A stretch of 64,000 bases of DNA, taken from Roseiarcus sp963741405 (GTDB taxonomy: Bacteria; Pseudomonadota; Alphaproteobacteria; Rhizobiales; Beijerinckiaceae). Each line of letters starts with the position of its first letter. The stretch's first letter is position 1. The stretch covers positions 1 through 64,000 of the forward strand of contig CAVUHX010000024.1 of the NCBI GenBank assembly GCA_963741405.1. The letters run 5' to 3'. Made by a program: the position numbers and the translations under genes. The notes beneath the pieces are model-generated. The model did not search any database and had not been told where the DNA came from. It saw only the letters and a list, made by a program, of their open reading frames with translations. Below are positions 48,154 through 55,664 of the stretch, one piece after another.

Positions 48154-48256
48154 GGAGGTGCGCGGAGCAGGCCAGGAACAGGGCCTGTTATCGCGATTAT
48201 CAGGGCCGTAACAGGCGGCAAAAGACTGGAACAGGCCGGAACAGGAAGATGAGGGA
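48154..48256. repeat. Interspersed repeat, copy B (about 103 bp)
   Basis: Second copy of the repeat at 116-220. Here the hairpin arms are perfect for 8 bp (GCCTGTTA / TAACAGGC). GGAACAGG words occur on both sides. It lies in the gap between phaC and the second TetR gene and has no coding function that I can see. Confidence 0.75.
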
Positions 48257-48311
48257 ACCCGAGCGCAAGACCAGAGCGAATTGCAAGCCGTCTCGTCTCC
48301 GCAGTTTCGGT

Positions 48312-48833
48312 TTACGGCGTTACTGCCGTCATGATGATTTTCTCAGCGAGCGGTTGCATGCGCTTCTCAGGAACCAACCCCCCGATCAAGAGTGACGACA
48401 ATCCGTGCGCCAGCCCCCAGGCAGCCACCGCTTCGCGTTTATCCTTCCACGAACGCCCGTCCGCTGCTCGCGCGACTTGCAGGAAACTGAAGGCGTCCTT
48501 GGCCGCCTCCTTCAACTTCGGAAATCTTCGGCGCTGGGTCAAGACCGGTCCATACATCCGGCGAAACAGCCCTCGCTTCTGCAGCGCAAACTCGACATAA
48601 GCGGTAGCCCGTCCGAGCGTCGCACTAGGCTCATTCGCCGCCGCGTCCATGGCGGCGGACAGTTCCCGGAATCCCTCCGCCGCGACCGATGCGAGAAGGT
48701 GTTCCTTACTGGCGAAATGACGATAGGCGGCGGCCGCCGCCGACACGCCGATGCGGCGGGCCGCCTCGCACAGTCCGACCGCTTCCATTCCGCCCTCATC
48801 GAGAATTGCTGTTGCAGCCGCGCGACCCTCCAT
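48312..48833 (-). CDS. TetR family transcriptional regulator (WHG-type C-terminus)
   Basis: The 173-residue regulator has an HTH with LCEAARRIGVSAAAAAYRHF and FASKEHLLASVAAEGF, and a C-terminal domain with GRATAYVEFALQKRGLFRRM of the WHG type. Related proteins read GVSATAAYRHF, so the helix here carries one extra alanine (GVSAAAAAYRHF), which could weaken DNA binding. The N-terminus seems about 10 residues short. A start at 48833 is the only ATG before the HTH. A 12-bp palindrome lies 63 bp upstream. Confidence 0.82.
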   Translation of the reverse strand: MEGRAAATAILDEGGMEAVGLCEAARRIGVSAAAAAYRHFASKEHLLASVAAEGFRELSAAMDAAANEPSATLGRATAYVEFALQKRGLFRRMYGPVLTQRRRFPKLKEAAKDAFSFLQVARAADGRSWKDKREAVAAWGLAHGLSSLLIGGLVPEKRMQPLAEKIIMTAVTP

Positions 48834-49428
48834 GACGGGCCTCCGGTTCCGTGGACGTTTGAATAGCGTTGAAAGCAGTAGTTCTCACCAAAGCACTTGT
48901 TTACAAGCTGATGTTACTCAGTTCACAATCACTGTTAACTTGGAACGGCGCTCAAAGGCTTTCGATCTCGAGCAGGTCAAAGCGGAAATGCGCGGCCAGC
49001 AAGACCCTCGCGGAGGCTCGATCGGCGAGCCGGACGAATCCGGTCTCCGAATGGTGGCCTCGCGATTCATCACGCTGGCCCGCCCGTCGGGCGTAAAGCG
49101 GCTCAGCTTTGGGCGGTTGAGGAAGGACGATGACGGGTGGGTGGAGGGTAATGGTTCGCTATGGCGAGGCGCCGGGCGGGTGACCAGCACGTCGAGGTTT
49201 TGGAACGGGATCGACTGCATGCGAGTTAGGAGGAGGCTGCCGAGCGTGGGGCTCGCCGCGCCGCCCCATTTGAATGCGGTCCAGAGAAGCGCCGAGCATC
49301 GGGCTGGTCATCGATCCCTTCCGCCCTCGCGAGCCGCCGAGGGGATAGGAGCGTTGCTGGGTGCATGCGCGAGGTTCGCCAAGGCTCCGCGGCGTGTATA
49401 AGCAGGCTCGAGGAGGAGCCGGAGCCCC
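48834..49428. other. 595-bp region without a recognisable gene
   Basis: This gap separates the second TetR gene from hemB. Frames up to about 200 codons run through it, but none shows a known family or a plausible ribosome site; several look like shadows of one another. The left end is AT-rich and includes a short palindrome. The right end must contain the hemB promoter. Confidence 0.5.
48896..48907. promoter_or_regulatory. 12-bp palindrome upstream of TetR, possible operator
   Basis: CTTGTTTACAAG is a dyad with 5-bp arms (CTTGT/ACAAG) in an AT-rich stretch 63 bp upstream of the minus-strand TetR start. TetR proteins bind such dyads near their own genes. The assignment is a guess from position and symmetry. 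Confidence 0.35.
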
Positions 49429-50460
49429 ATGAACAAGCCGTCCCGTATCGCCGAAGCCCATCGCCTCGACCTCGCTCATCGCCCCCGCCGCAATCGAAAA
49501 GCCGAATGGGCGCGGCGGCTCGTGTCGGAGCATGTGCTGACGACCAACGATCTCATCTGGCCGCTCTTCCTCGTTGACGGAAAGAAGACGCGCGTTCCGG
49601 TGGCCGCAATGCCCGGCGTCGACCGGCTCAGCGTCGACGAGGCGGTGCGCGAGGCGGAGCGCGCAATGAGGCTCGGCGTTCCGGCGATCGCCTTCTTCCC
49701 CTATACCGAGCAGCATCTGAAGGATGAGCACGGGAGCGAGGCCTTCAACGAGGGCAACCTTGTCTGCACGGCCTGTCGGGCGATCAAGAAGGAGTTTCCC
49801 GGCATCGGCCTCGTCACCGACGTCGCGCTCGACCCATACACGAGCCACGGCCACGACGGGCTCGTGCGCGAGCGGGGAGACGAGCTCACCGTCCTCAACG
49901 ACGAGACCGTCGCGGCGCTGGTGCGGCAGTCGCTGAACCAGGCGCGAGCCGGCGCCGACGTCATCGCGCCTTCCGACATGATGGACGGCCGCGTCGGGGC
50001 GATCCGCAAGGCGCTCGATGCGGAAGGCTTCCTCGACGTCCAGATCCTCGCCTATGCGGCGAAATACGCCTCGGCCTTTTACGGGCCGTTCCGCGACGCG
50101 CTCGGCTCCAAGGGCGCGCTCAAAGGCGACAAGCGGACCTACCAGATGGATCCAGCCAACAGCGACGAGGCCTTGCGCGAGGTCGCGCTCGACCTCGACG
50201 AAGGGGCTGACATGGTGATGGTCAAGCCAGGCCTCCCCTATCTCGACATCATCCGTCGGGTGAAGGACGAATTCGGCGCGCCAACCTTCGCCTATCAGGT
50301 GAGCGGCGAATATTCGATGATCATGGCCGCGGCGAACAACGGCTGGATCGACGGCGACAAGGCGATGATGGAAAGCCTGATCGCCTTCAAGCGGGCCGGC
50401 GCCGACGGCGTTTTGACCTACTTTGCCCCGCGGGTGGCGGAGAAGTTGCGTTCCAAATAA
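49429..50460 (+). CDS. hemB: Delta-aminolevulinic acid dehydratase (porphobilinogen synthase)
   Basis: The 343-residue TIM-barrel enzyme has the active-site region VALDPYTSHGHDG (with Asp/His in place of the zinc cysteines, as in Mg-dependent alphaproteobacterial enzymes). It also has APSDMMDGRVGAIR and the Schiff-base lysine in VMVKPGLPYLD, followed by YQVSGEYSM. It condenses two aminolevulinate molecules to porphobilinogen for haem, cobalamin and (bacterio)chlorophyll. In relatives hemB is followed by an RDD protein and bpt; here these are 6 kb away, past an accessory insert. The frame is intact. Confidence 0.98.
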   Translation: MNKPSRIAEAHRLDLAHRPRRNRKAEWARRLVSEHVLTTNDLIWPLFLVDGKKTRVPVAAMPGVDRLSVDEAVREAERAMRLGVPAIAFFPYTEQHLKDEHGSEAFNEGNLVCTACRAIKKEFPGIGLVTDVALDPYTSHGHDGLVRERGDELTVLNDETVAALVRQSLNQARAGADVIAPSDMMDGRVGAIRKALDAEGFLDVQILAYAAKYASAFYGPFRDALGSKGALKGDKRTYQMDPANSDEALREVALDLDEGADMVMVKPGLPYLDIIRRVKDEFGAPTFAYQVSGEYSMIMAAANNGWIDGDKAMMESLIAFKRAGADGVLTYFAPRVAEKLRSK

Positions 50461-50546
50461 GGCCGCGCAGTGCGGTTTCGGCTCGGACGCAGAATCCGAA
50501 TAAAAATGAGGCCCCGGAGAACCGAAGCCGGTAGTGGGCTAGTTTG

Positions 50547-50936
50547 AATAAGGCAGGCTATGCGCAGCTCGTGAAGCTTTATGGCGCAGCCCCGGAGAGC
50601 TTCAAGGGCGGCTAAAGCCCCGCCGAATGCACCGGCATCATCAAGACGCCAATCTCTGGCGATCCTGACTACAGCCACATTTCGACGTCCTACGCGGAGC
50701 GCAACAATCTCAATGTGCGGATGAACTCTCGCAGGATGACGAGGCTTACGAACGCTTTTTCAAAGAAGATGGAAACCCACGCTCACGCGATGGCGCTGCA
50801 CTTCCTCTATTACAATTTCGTGCGTATCCATAAGGCGCTCAAGGTGGCGCCCGCGATGGCAGCTGGCGTGACTGATCGCCTTTGGGAAGTCGCGGATATT
50901 GTCACGGTTCTTGAGGCGTGGGAAGTAGCCGCTTAA
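50547..50936 (+). pseudogene. IS1-type transposase remnant (C-terminal part)
   Basis: One frame shows YAQLVKLYGAAPESF, an in-frame TAA at 50613-50615, then SPAECTGIIKTPISGDPD, and HISTSYAERNNLNVRM with LTNAFSKKMETHAHAMALHF and YYNFVRIHKAL. This is the C-terminal half of an IS1-family-type DDE transposase, without the N-terminal half. It ends in VVTVLEAWE-like residues and a TAA at 50936. The in-frame stop and missing 5' part show it cannot transpose. It marks the left edge of the accessory insert after hemB. Confidence 0.85.
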
Positions 50937-50941
50937 AGGGG

Positions 50942-51214
50942 TTAAGATTTGCTCAGGTCGATGACTTGTTGCAAATTTGTAATCTTATATGCTATCGCTC
51001 GATCGTTTCTGTTCTCAATCATCACATCTACAACAAATCTTTTCTTGAATACATTCTCATCGGCTTCACGAATTTCGTGTTTTATTTGTTCTTCTGCTAA
51101 GTCAGACGCATAGATTAGAGGCCTCTCGGTCGTCGATATTTCCTCAATCACGACCTTTTCACCAGACCGTTTATCTTTAGGGGCGTCTTTTATATTTGAT
51201 TGCGTAAAAATCAT
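50942..51214 (-). CDS. AT-rich hypothetical protein, 90 aa
   Basis: I do not recognise the family. The 90-residue product contains VVIEEISTTERPLIYASDLAE, EQIKHEIREADENVF and RFVVDVMIENRNDRAIAYKI, a charged soluble protein with a likely beta-rich C-terminal half. The gene is much richer in A+T than its surroundings (for example AAA, TTT and ATT codons dominate), a sign of foreign origin. It starts at 51214 and ends just beside the IS1-type remnant. It may be a fragment of a longer protein. Confidence 0.55.
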   Translation of the reverse strand: MIFTQSNIKDAPKDKRSGEKVVIEEISTTERPLIYASDLAEEQIKHEIREADENVFKKRFVVDVMIENRNDRAIAYKITNLQQVIDLSKS

Positions 51215-51565
51215 CAGAACCCGTTCATGTGGGGTATGTTCTCGTGACTTCCTGATTTAGCTCCGCCGATTCCCAACGGTGCAGAAGATTTAAAAACATT
51301 GCCATGCGCACACCCTGAAGGGCTTCCGTCCGGCACATCCCCGACCCCCGAAAAGGCTCGACGCTACCGGACAGATCGTGCTCTACCTAAACCGGACATA
51401 TCGTCCGCTACCAACACGGGTCATCGATCGCCCCTTTCTGTCGAAGGGAAACAACTCTATTCTCGTCCATGGCGTAACGCTCCTTCCGGGAGATTCGGGT
51501 GGCTTCAGCACCAACCCCGGTGCGCCGCCTTCCTCATACCGTCACCCACTTTCCCGCCTAGCTCC
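51215..51565. other. Junction region without a gene
   Basis: These 351 bp lie between the AT-rich ORF and the TPR fragment. The composition changes along it and no gene is apparent. It contains two short GGACA-TCC words (CCGGACAGATCGTGC, CCGGACATATCGTCC) that look like scrambled mobile-element ends. The missing 5' part of the TPR gene is not here. Confidence 0.45.
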
Positions 51566-52192
51566 ATGGCTCTTTTCGACCCTGATAACAGCGCCGGCGA
51601 AGTCGCCAGCGTGCTGCTTGACGCAGAACAGGCGGCGGACCGGGTGTTGTGCGCGCACTCCGGCAGTGCGCCCGCGCGCTTCGTCAATGCGCTTGTTGCA
51701 AAAATCAGAGGTCAGTTTGACGCCGAGTTAACGCAATTGAAGGCGGCCATCGCCGCCAACCGGGGCTACGCGCCCGCATGCGCAGAGATGGGCATGGCCA
51801 TGGCCCTGTCTGGGCGCGCGGAAGAGGCTTTGCAACCTATCGAACGGGCCTTGCGGCTCGATCCACAATCCTTCATACGGAGTTATTGGGAATATTACAT
51901 GTGTGTTGCATATGCGCATCTCGGCCGCTGGGAAGAGACAGCGAGATGGTGCGAACGGTCGATAGCGTCCAACCCCGAGTATACTGGTCCCTACGTCGCG
52001 CTCGCGGCCACATGCAGCTGGCTTGGGCGCTCGGCGGACGGGGCCAACGCCGTGGCCGAGTTCGCTAAACGCAGGCCCGACACGACGGTTCAGGGAATTC
52101 GAGCGTGGCTTGCTTCACCAGATCCGAAGGTCACCATGGCGAGGGAGCGAGTAATCGAGGGACTTCGCAGGGTGAGGCTGCCGGAACAGTAA
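51566..52192 (+). pseudogene. C-terminal TPR part of an adenylate cyclase-like protein (5' truncated)
   Basis: From the ATG at 51566 the 208 residues form tetratricopeptide repeats: AELTQLKAAIAANRGYAPAC, AEEALQPIERALRLDPQSF and WEETARWCERSIASNPEY. It ends ERVIEGLRRVRLPEQ. This is the pattern of the C-terminal TPR region of rhizobial class III adenylate cyclase/TPR proteins. In those the catalytic domain precedes the TPRs; here it is absent and the sequence before 51560 is unrelated. I call it a truncated remnant. It might still be expressed as a small TPR protein. Confidence 0.6.
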
Positions 52193-52315
52193 TTGCGTTG
52201 CCGCCTGCGGCTCGATGATGTCGACGCAACGCCCTTTTCAAACGACTGCAAACCGCCTCTGCGACGGTTTAGTATGAACTGAGGTCGGGCGCGCTTTCCT
52301 GACGAGGGTGGGGCA

Positions 52316-52849
52316 ATGACGCCGGAGACGATCAAATACTTCGACAGCCTAACGGCAACATACACCGATAATATAAGAAGTTCTGATTACAGAGCTTGTA
52401 CAATGTTGTTCTTACTTACAGTTTCAGTTCCAACAATTGTCACTTTTCGCGACGAATTCCCCAGTTATCTGCCAGTATTCGGCTTACTTATTCTTCCGTT
52501 ATTCGGAATTATCATTTTAATACTGTCGATTTATCCGAGGTTCATTGTAACCCCGGGATTCCCGTTCTATTACAGGCGGTCAATCTCTCCGGCCGACTTC
52601 GTGCTCCCGCCGGACGACGAGAGCCAACTCCTGGCCTTGTTTCGCAATCGTTGCGCGGCGCTTGCAACAATTTTTTATTGGAAGATGCGTTACTTCCGGA
52701 TCGCGCTAGGCATCTCCCTATCGTATCTCGTGCTTGTCCTGATGCTCGTCGCTGGCGAAATCGCTCGCGAGGCGGCGCTCCCAAAGTTCTCCCAGGTTGC
52801 GCCCACTCAGTCGGGCCAGCAGTGTCAACCGACGCACTCGAATCGCTAG
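52316..52849 (+). CDS. Membrane protein resembling Pycsar-type TM effectors
   Basis: The 177-residue protein has two adjacent N-terminal helices (about residues 28-46 and 51-73), the second ending in IYPRF. A soluble segment of about 50 residues follows, then LFRNRCAALATIFYWKMRYF and a last helix (LGISLSYLVLVLMLVAGEIA). An Asp-Tyr-Arg-Ala motif precedes helix 1. This layout, with D-x-R/K-A before the first helix and a K/R-rich segment before the last, resembles the PycTM domain of cyclic-nucleotide-activated (Pycsar) anti-phage effectors. I cannot confirm this without a profile search. The A+T-rich first half suggests horizontal transfer. Confidence 0.5.
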   Translation: MTPETIKYFDSLTATYTDNIRSSDYRACTMLFLLTVSVPTIVTFRDEFPSYLPVFGLLILPLFGIIILILSIYPRFIVTPGFPFYYRRSISPADFVLPPDDESQLLALFRNRCAALATIFYWKMRYFRIALGISLSYLVLVLMLVAGEIAREAALPKFSQVAPTQSGQQCQPTHSNR

Positions 52850-52983
52850 TCCGGCACTTCCGCTTCGGACGGACTCCGCGCCTACAGGCAATGCCTGCTT
52901 ACGTGCCCATTTTCGCCATTCACGGCCCCGATTTGCGGCGGTAGCTTTACGTCGTGAGCGGCAGTTCAGTATATTTGCAACTG

Positions 52984-54000
52984 CTAGCTCATCCTCGCCA
53001 TCGCAAAATCCGCCGCCCGCTGCGCCGCGACGCCGAGCCCGCTCATGAGATGCTGCAGCAGGGTCTTGTGAGCCTCCGTCGTCACTTCATAGAGTTGCGC
53101 ACTCTCCCGGGCGCGGAACAAGAATTCGTCGCCGGTCAGAATCTCGTCGACGAGGCCGAGGCCGAGCGCGTCGGCGGCGAGCCAGGTGTCGCCGTTGGCG
53201 ATCTTGTTAATGTCGGCGGTCGGCCGGCAGCGGGCGACATGGGCCTTGAAAGCGCCGTGGGTGTCCTCGAGCTTGCCGTGGAAGTGCTCGCGTCCTTGCG
53301 GCGTGATCTCGCCGAACACGGAGACCGAGCGCTTGAACTCGCCGGCCGTCATTTCCTCGAAATCGATCTCGTTCTTCTTGAGGAGTCGGTGAACGTTAGG
53401 GATCGCCGCCACGACACCAATCGAACCAACGATGGCGAAGGGCGCGGCCACGACACGGTCGGCCGCGCAGGCCATCATGTAGCCGCCGCTCGCCGCCACC
53501 TGGTCGACCGAGGCGGTCACCGCGATCTTGCGTTCGCGGAGCCGAAGAATCTCCGCCGCGGCGAGGCCGTAGCCGGTCACCGTGCCGCCGCCGCTGTCGA
53601 TCCTGACCAGCGCTTCGTCCGTTCCGGGCCGGGCGACCGTCAGCACGGCGTCGATCTGCTGGCCGAGCTGCTTCACCGGAGTGGCGCGCATGTCGCCCTT
53701 GAAGGCCATGACATAGATGCGCTTGCGCGGCTCCTCCTGCTTCCGGGCCTTCGCTGCGGCCTTGGCCGCCTTCTTCCGCGCCTTGACGAGCGCCCTGCGC
53801 TCCTTCTTGCTGAGGAGTTCCGCATTCATCGCGTCGCGCATGTCGTCGTAGTGCTCGTTCAGCGAACGAACCTTGATCTCCCGGTCCGTCGGCTCGGCCG
53901 AGCGGGCGAGGCGGAAGACGAGGGCGGCAAGCGCGCCGATCGCCGCGACGATGATCAGCGCCTTGAGGGCGAAAGCGGCGATGTCGGGCCAGAAATGCAT
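52984..54000 (-). CDS. S49 family peptidase (SohB/SppA-like)
   Basis: The 338-residue protein has an N-terminal membrane anchor (ALKALIIVAAIGALAALVF), a basic coiled segment (KKERRALVKARKKAAKAAAK), and an S49 core. The catalytic serine lies in VAASGGYMMACAAD, the preceding segment is VRIDSGGGTVTGYG, FAIVGSIGVV follows, and the general-base lysine is in EFKRSVSVFG. Such proteases cut membrane or signal-peptide remnants at the cytoplasmic membrane. The frame is intact. It sits inside the accessory insert between hemB and bpt. Confidence 0.93.
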   Translation of the reverse strand: MHFWPDIAAFALKALIIVAAIGALAALVFRLARSAEPTDREIKVRSLNEHYDDMRDAMNAELLSKKERRALVKARKKAAKAAAKARKQEEPRKRIYVMAFKGDMRATPVKQLGQQIDAVLTVARPGTDEALVRIDSGGGTVTGYGLAAAEILRLRERKIAVTASVDQVAASGGYMMACAADRVVAAPFAIVGSIGVVAAIPNVHRLLKKNEIDFEEMTAGEFKRSVSVFGEITPQGREHFHGKLEDTHGAFKAHVARCRPTADINKIANGDTWLAADALGLGLVDEILTGDEFLFRARESAQLYEVTTEAHKTLLQHLMSGLGVAAQRAADFAMARMS

Positions 54001-54148
54001 GGAAAGGAGAACCTCGAAGGGGAACCGTCAGAGTGGGAGACGACGAGTCACGCGCGAACGTTTCCCGGTTCGTCGAGGACTGACGAAAGCGGGGCGGCTC
54101 GCCCATTCCGCCACAATATCACACGCCGGCCTTCCCAGAATGTGTCCT

Positions 54149-54432
54149 TTGTGGGAACCTTCGAGTCCTTCGTGTTCGAGTTTTTCAACACCGAGGCCGC
54201 CAAGGCTGCGCGAAGTTCCCGAATTCTCGCCCGCGGAACGGAAGGGGCGCCGGATGCTGGCCAGATGCCGCCGCTCGTGTGGGCCGTGGACGACTGCCGC
54301 GCCGCCTACGACCGGATGCGCGCGCAGGGCGTGGAATTCACGCAGAGGCCGATCGACCGCTACGGAGCCGTAGAGGCCGGCTTCCGTGAACCATCGGGAA
54401 ACGGATGGAAGATGATCGAGGCGCGCCGCTGA
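54149..54432 (+). pseudogene. VOC (glyoxalase-like) protein fragment
   Basis: Only the C-terminal part of a vicinal-oxygen-chelate protein is recognisable: PLVWAVDDCRAAYDRMRAQG, VEFTQRPIDRYGAVEAGF and PSGNGWKMIEAR, ending at 54432. The N-terminal module is missing or scrambled, since the preceding FNTEAAKAARSS is unlike the family. It abuts the truncated GFA gene tail-to-tail at about 54440, so a deletion probably removed the ends of both. Confidence 0.65.
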
Positions 54433-54439
54433 GGCTCGT

Positions 54440-54698
54440 TGAGGCCGGGCGGCGTGTGATGAGCTGGGTCCCGCAGTCGCCGCAGAATTCCCGCGTGACC
54501 GCGCTTTCGAGATCGTCGCGCTTGAACAGGCGGGGCTCGCCTCTCGTGTAGCGGAAACCGTCGAGCGGCATCAACATGAACATGTTCGCGGCGCCGCCGG
54601 AAAAATACTGGCAGGGACGACAACGGCATTGCGCCCTGAGCATACCGCGCCGCCTCATAACGAACCTTGCCGCAGTAGCAGCCGCCTTCAAGCGTCAT
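54440..54698 (-). pseudogene. GFA (glutathione-dependent formaldehyde-activating family) fragment, frameshifted
   Basis: From the ATG at 54698 the frame starts MTLEGGCYCGKVRYEAA, the typical GFA zinc-binding start. The continuation, with CRCRPCQYFSGGAANMFMLM, FRYTRGEPRLFKRDD and FCGDCGTQLITRRP, is in the neighbouring frame. The C-terminal third after RRP is replaced by sequence antisense to the VOC fragment. GFA-domain proteins bind zinc through these cysteines; few have a proven activity. Frameshift plus truncation indicate a dead gene. Confidence 0.75.
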
Positions 54699-54776
54699 GC
54701 GCGTCCACTCTCGCACTCGCGCCGATCCCATGTGGTTCGGCCCGCGGCCGCATCGCAGCCGATGCGACGGCGCCGG

Positions 54777-55241
54777 TCAACGGATTTCGAGGTGATCCGC
54801 CAAGGCCGCGATGATCGGCTTTTGTCCTTTCGTGACCTTTTGCAGCGCCTGGTCGAGCGAGAACCAGCCCGCGCGGTCGACTTCGGGAAATTCCGCCGTC
54901 TTCCCCGAATGCGGCGGCCACTCGATGGCGAACACGTTGCTGCTGATGAGCGCCGGATCGAAGTCGCCCTCCACGGCGAAGGCGACGATCGTCTTTCCGC
55001 CCGGCTGTCTGTGGGCCCCGAGGGCGACGAATTCGCCCGAGACGCTCGCGCCAGTCTCCTCGAAGAACTCCCGCCGCGCGGCGGCGAGGTGGTCCTCGCC
55101 CGCCTCGGCAAGGCCTTTCGGAATCGACCAGGCCCCGTCGTCCTTCTTCCTCCAGAAAGGTCCGCCGGGGTGGACGAGCAGAATCTCCATGCCCGCTGGC
55201 CGTTTCCGGTAGAGCAGGACCCCCGCGCTCATCTTCGTCAT
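54777..55241 (-). CDS. Nudix hydrolase
   Basis: The 154-residue protein has a complete Nudix box, GLAEAGEDHLAAARREFFEE followed by TG, fitting GX5EX7REUXEEXGU with its metal-binding glutamates. The N-terminus is SAGVLLYRKRPAGMEILLVH, and WSIPKG precedes the box. It hydrolyses a nucleoside diphosphate linked to another group; the substrate is not evident, though the fold resembles MutT/Ap4A-type enzymes. Its start is 35 bp from a GTTC-N7-GTTC site, which suggests damage control. Confidence 0.93.
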   Translation of the reverse strand: MTKMSAGVLLYRKRPAGMEILLVHPGGPFWRKKDDGAWSIPKGLAEAGEDHLAAARREFFEETGASVSGEFVALGAHRQPGGKTIVAFAVEGDFDPALISSNVFAIEWPPHSGKTAEFPEVDRAGWFSLDQALQKVTKGQKPIIAALADHLEIR

Positions 55242-55664
55242 CTAACGAACGATTTCTTGACGGCCTTTGAACAATGTTCTACATTTGTTCGAAGCCCTCC
55301 AAAGGGAACCATCGTGTTGCCGGTGTCCGCGGAACCCTGCCCAGACCCGCCCGTCGCTCCCTGGCGGATTGCGGCGCAGCGCCCGCTCGCTTTCATGCCG
55401 GCAGGACCGAGACGCGCAGTCCCATCGCCTAAGGATGCGATCGGCCTGCGAATGGCGCCGCAAATGACTGAAAACGTTGGATCCGCGCCCGAAAATGGTA
55501 TGGCCTTGGCGAGTTTGAGCCACAACGCTTCGCTCCCGACGACGCCGGGACAGCCTGCGGCTACCGGCCCGGGAAAATCCGCGCAAGATACTGGAAAGAT
55601 TGATTCAGCGCCCGGAACTGGCGGGTTCCCGGCCGACTTCGTTCCCGATCCGGGCGCCGACCTA
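55242..55664. other. Upstream region of the Nudix gene, no gene seen
   Basis: These 423 bp between the Nudix start and the bpt stop contain no recognisable gene. The 50 bp nearest the Nudix start are AT-rich and hold the candidate SOS operator described separately. The rest is GC-rich with only shadow frames. Confidence 0.6.
55276..55290. promoter_or_regulatory. Candidate SOS (LexA) box, GTTC-N7-GTTC
   Basis: GTTCTACATTTGTTC matches the alphaproteobacterial LexA consensus GTTC-N7-GTTC exactly. It overlaps the palindrome GAACAATGTTC on one side and lies 35-49 bp before the Nudix start codon, where a promoter operator would sit. The eight fixed bases would occur about once or twice by chance in 64 kb, so position is the main support. 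Confidence 0.45.
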
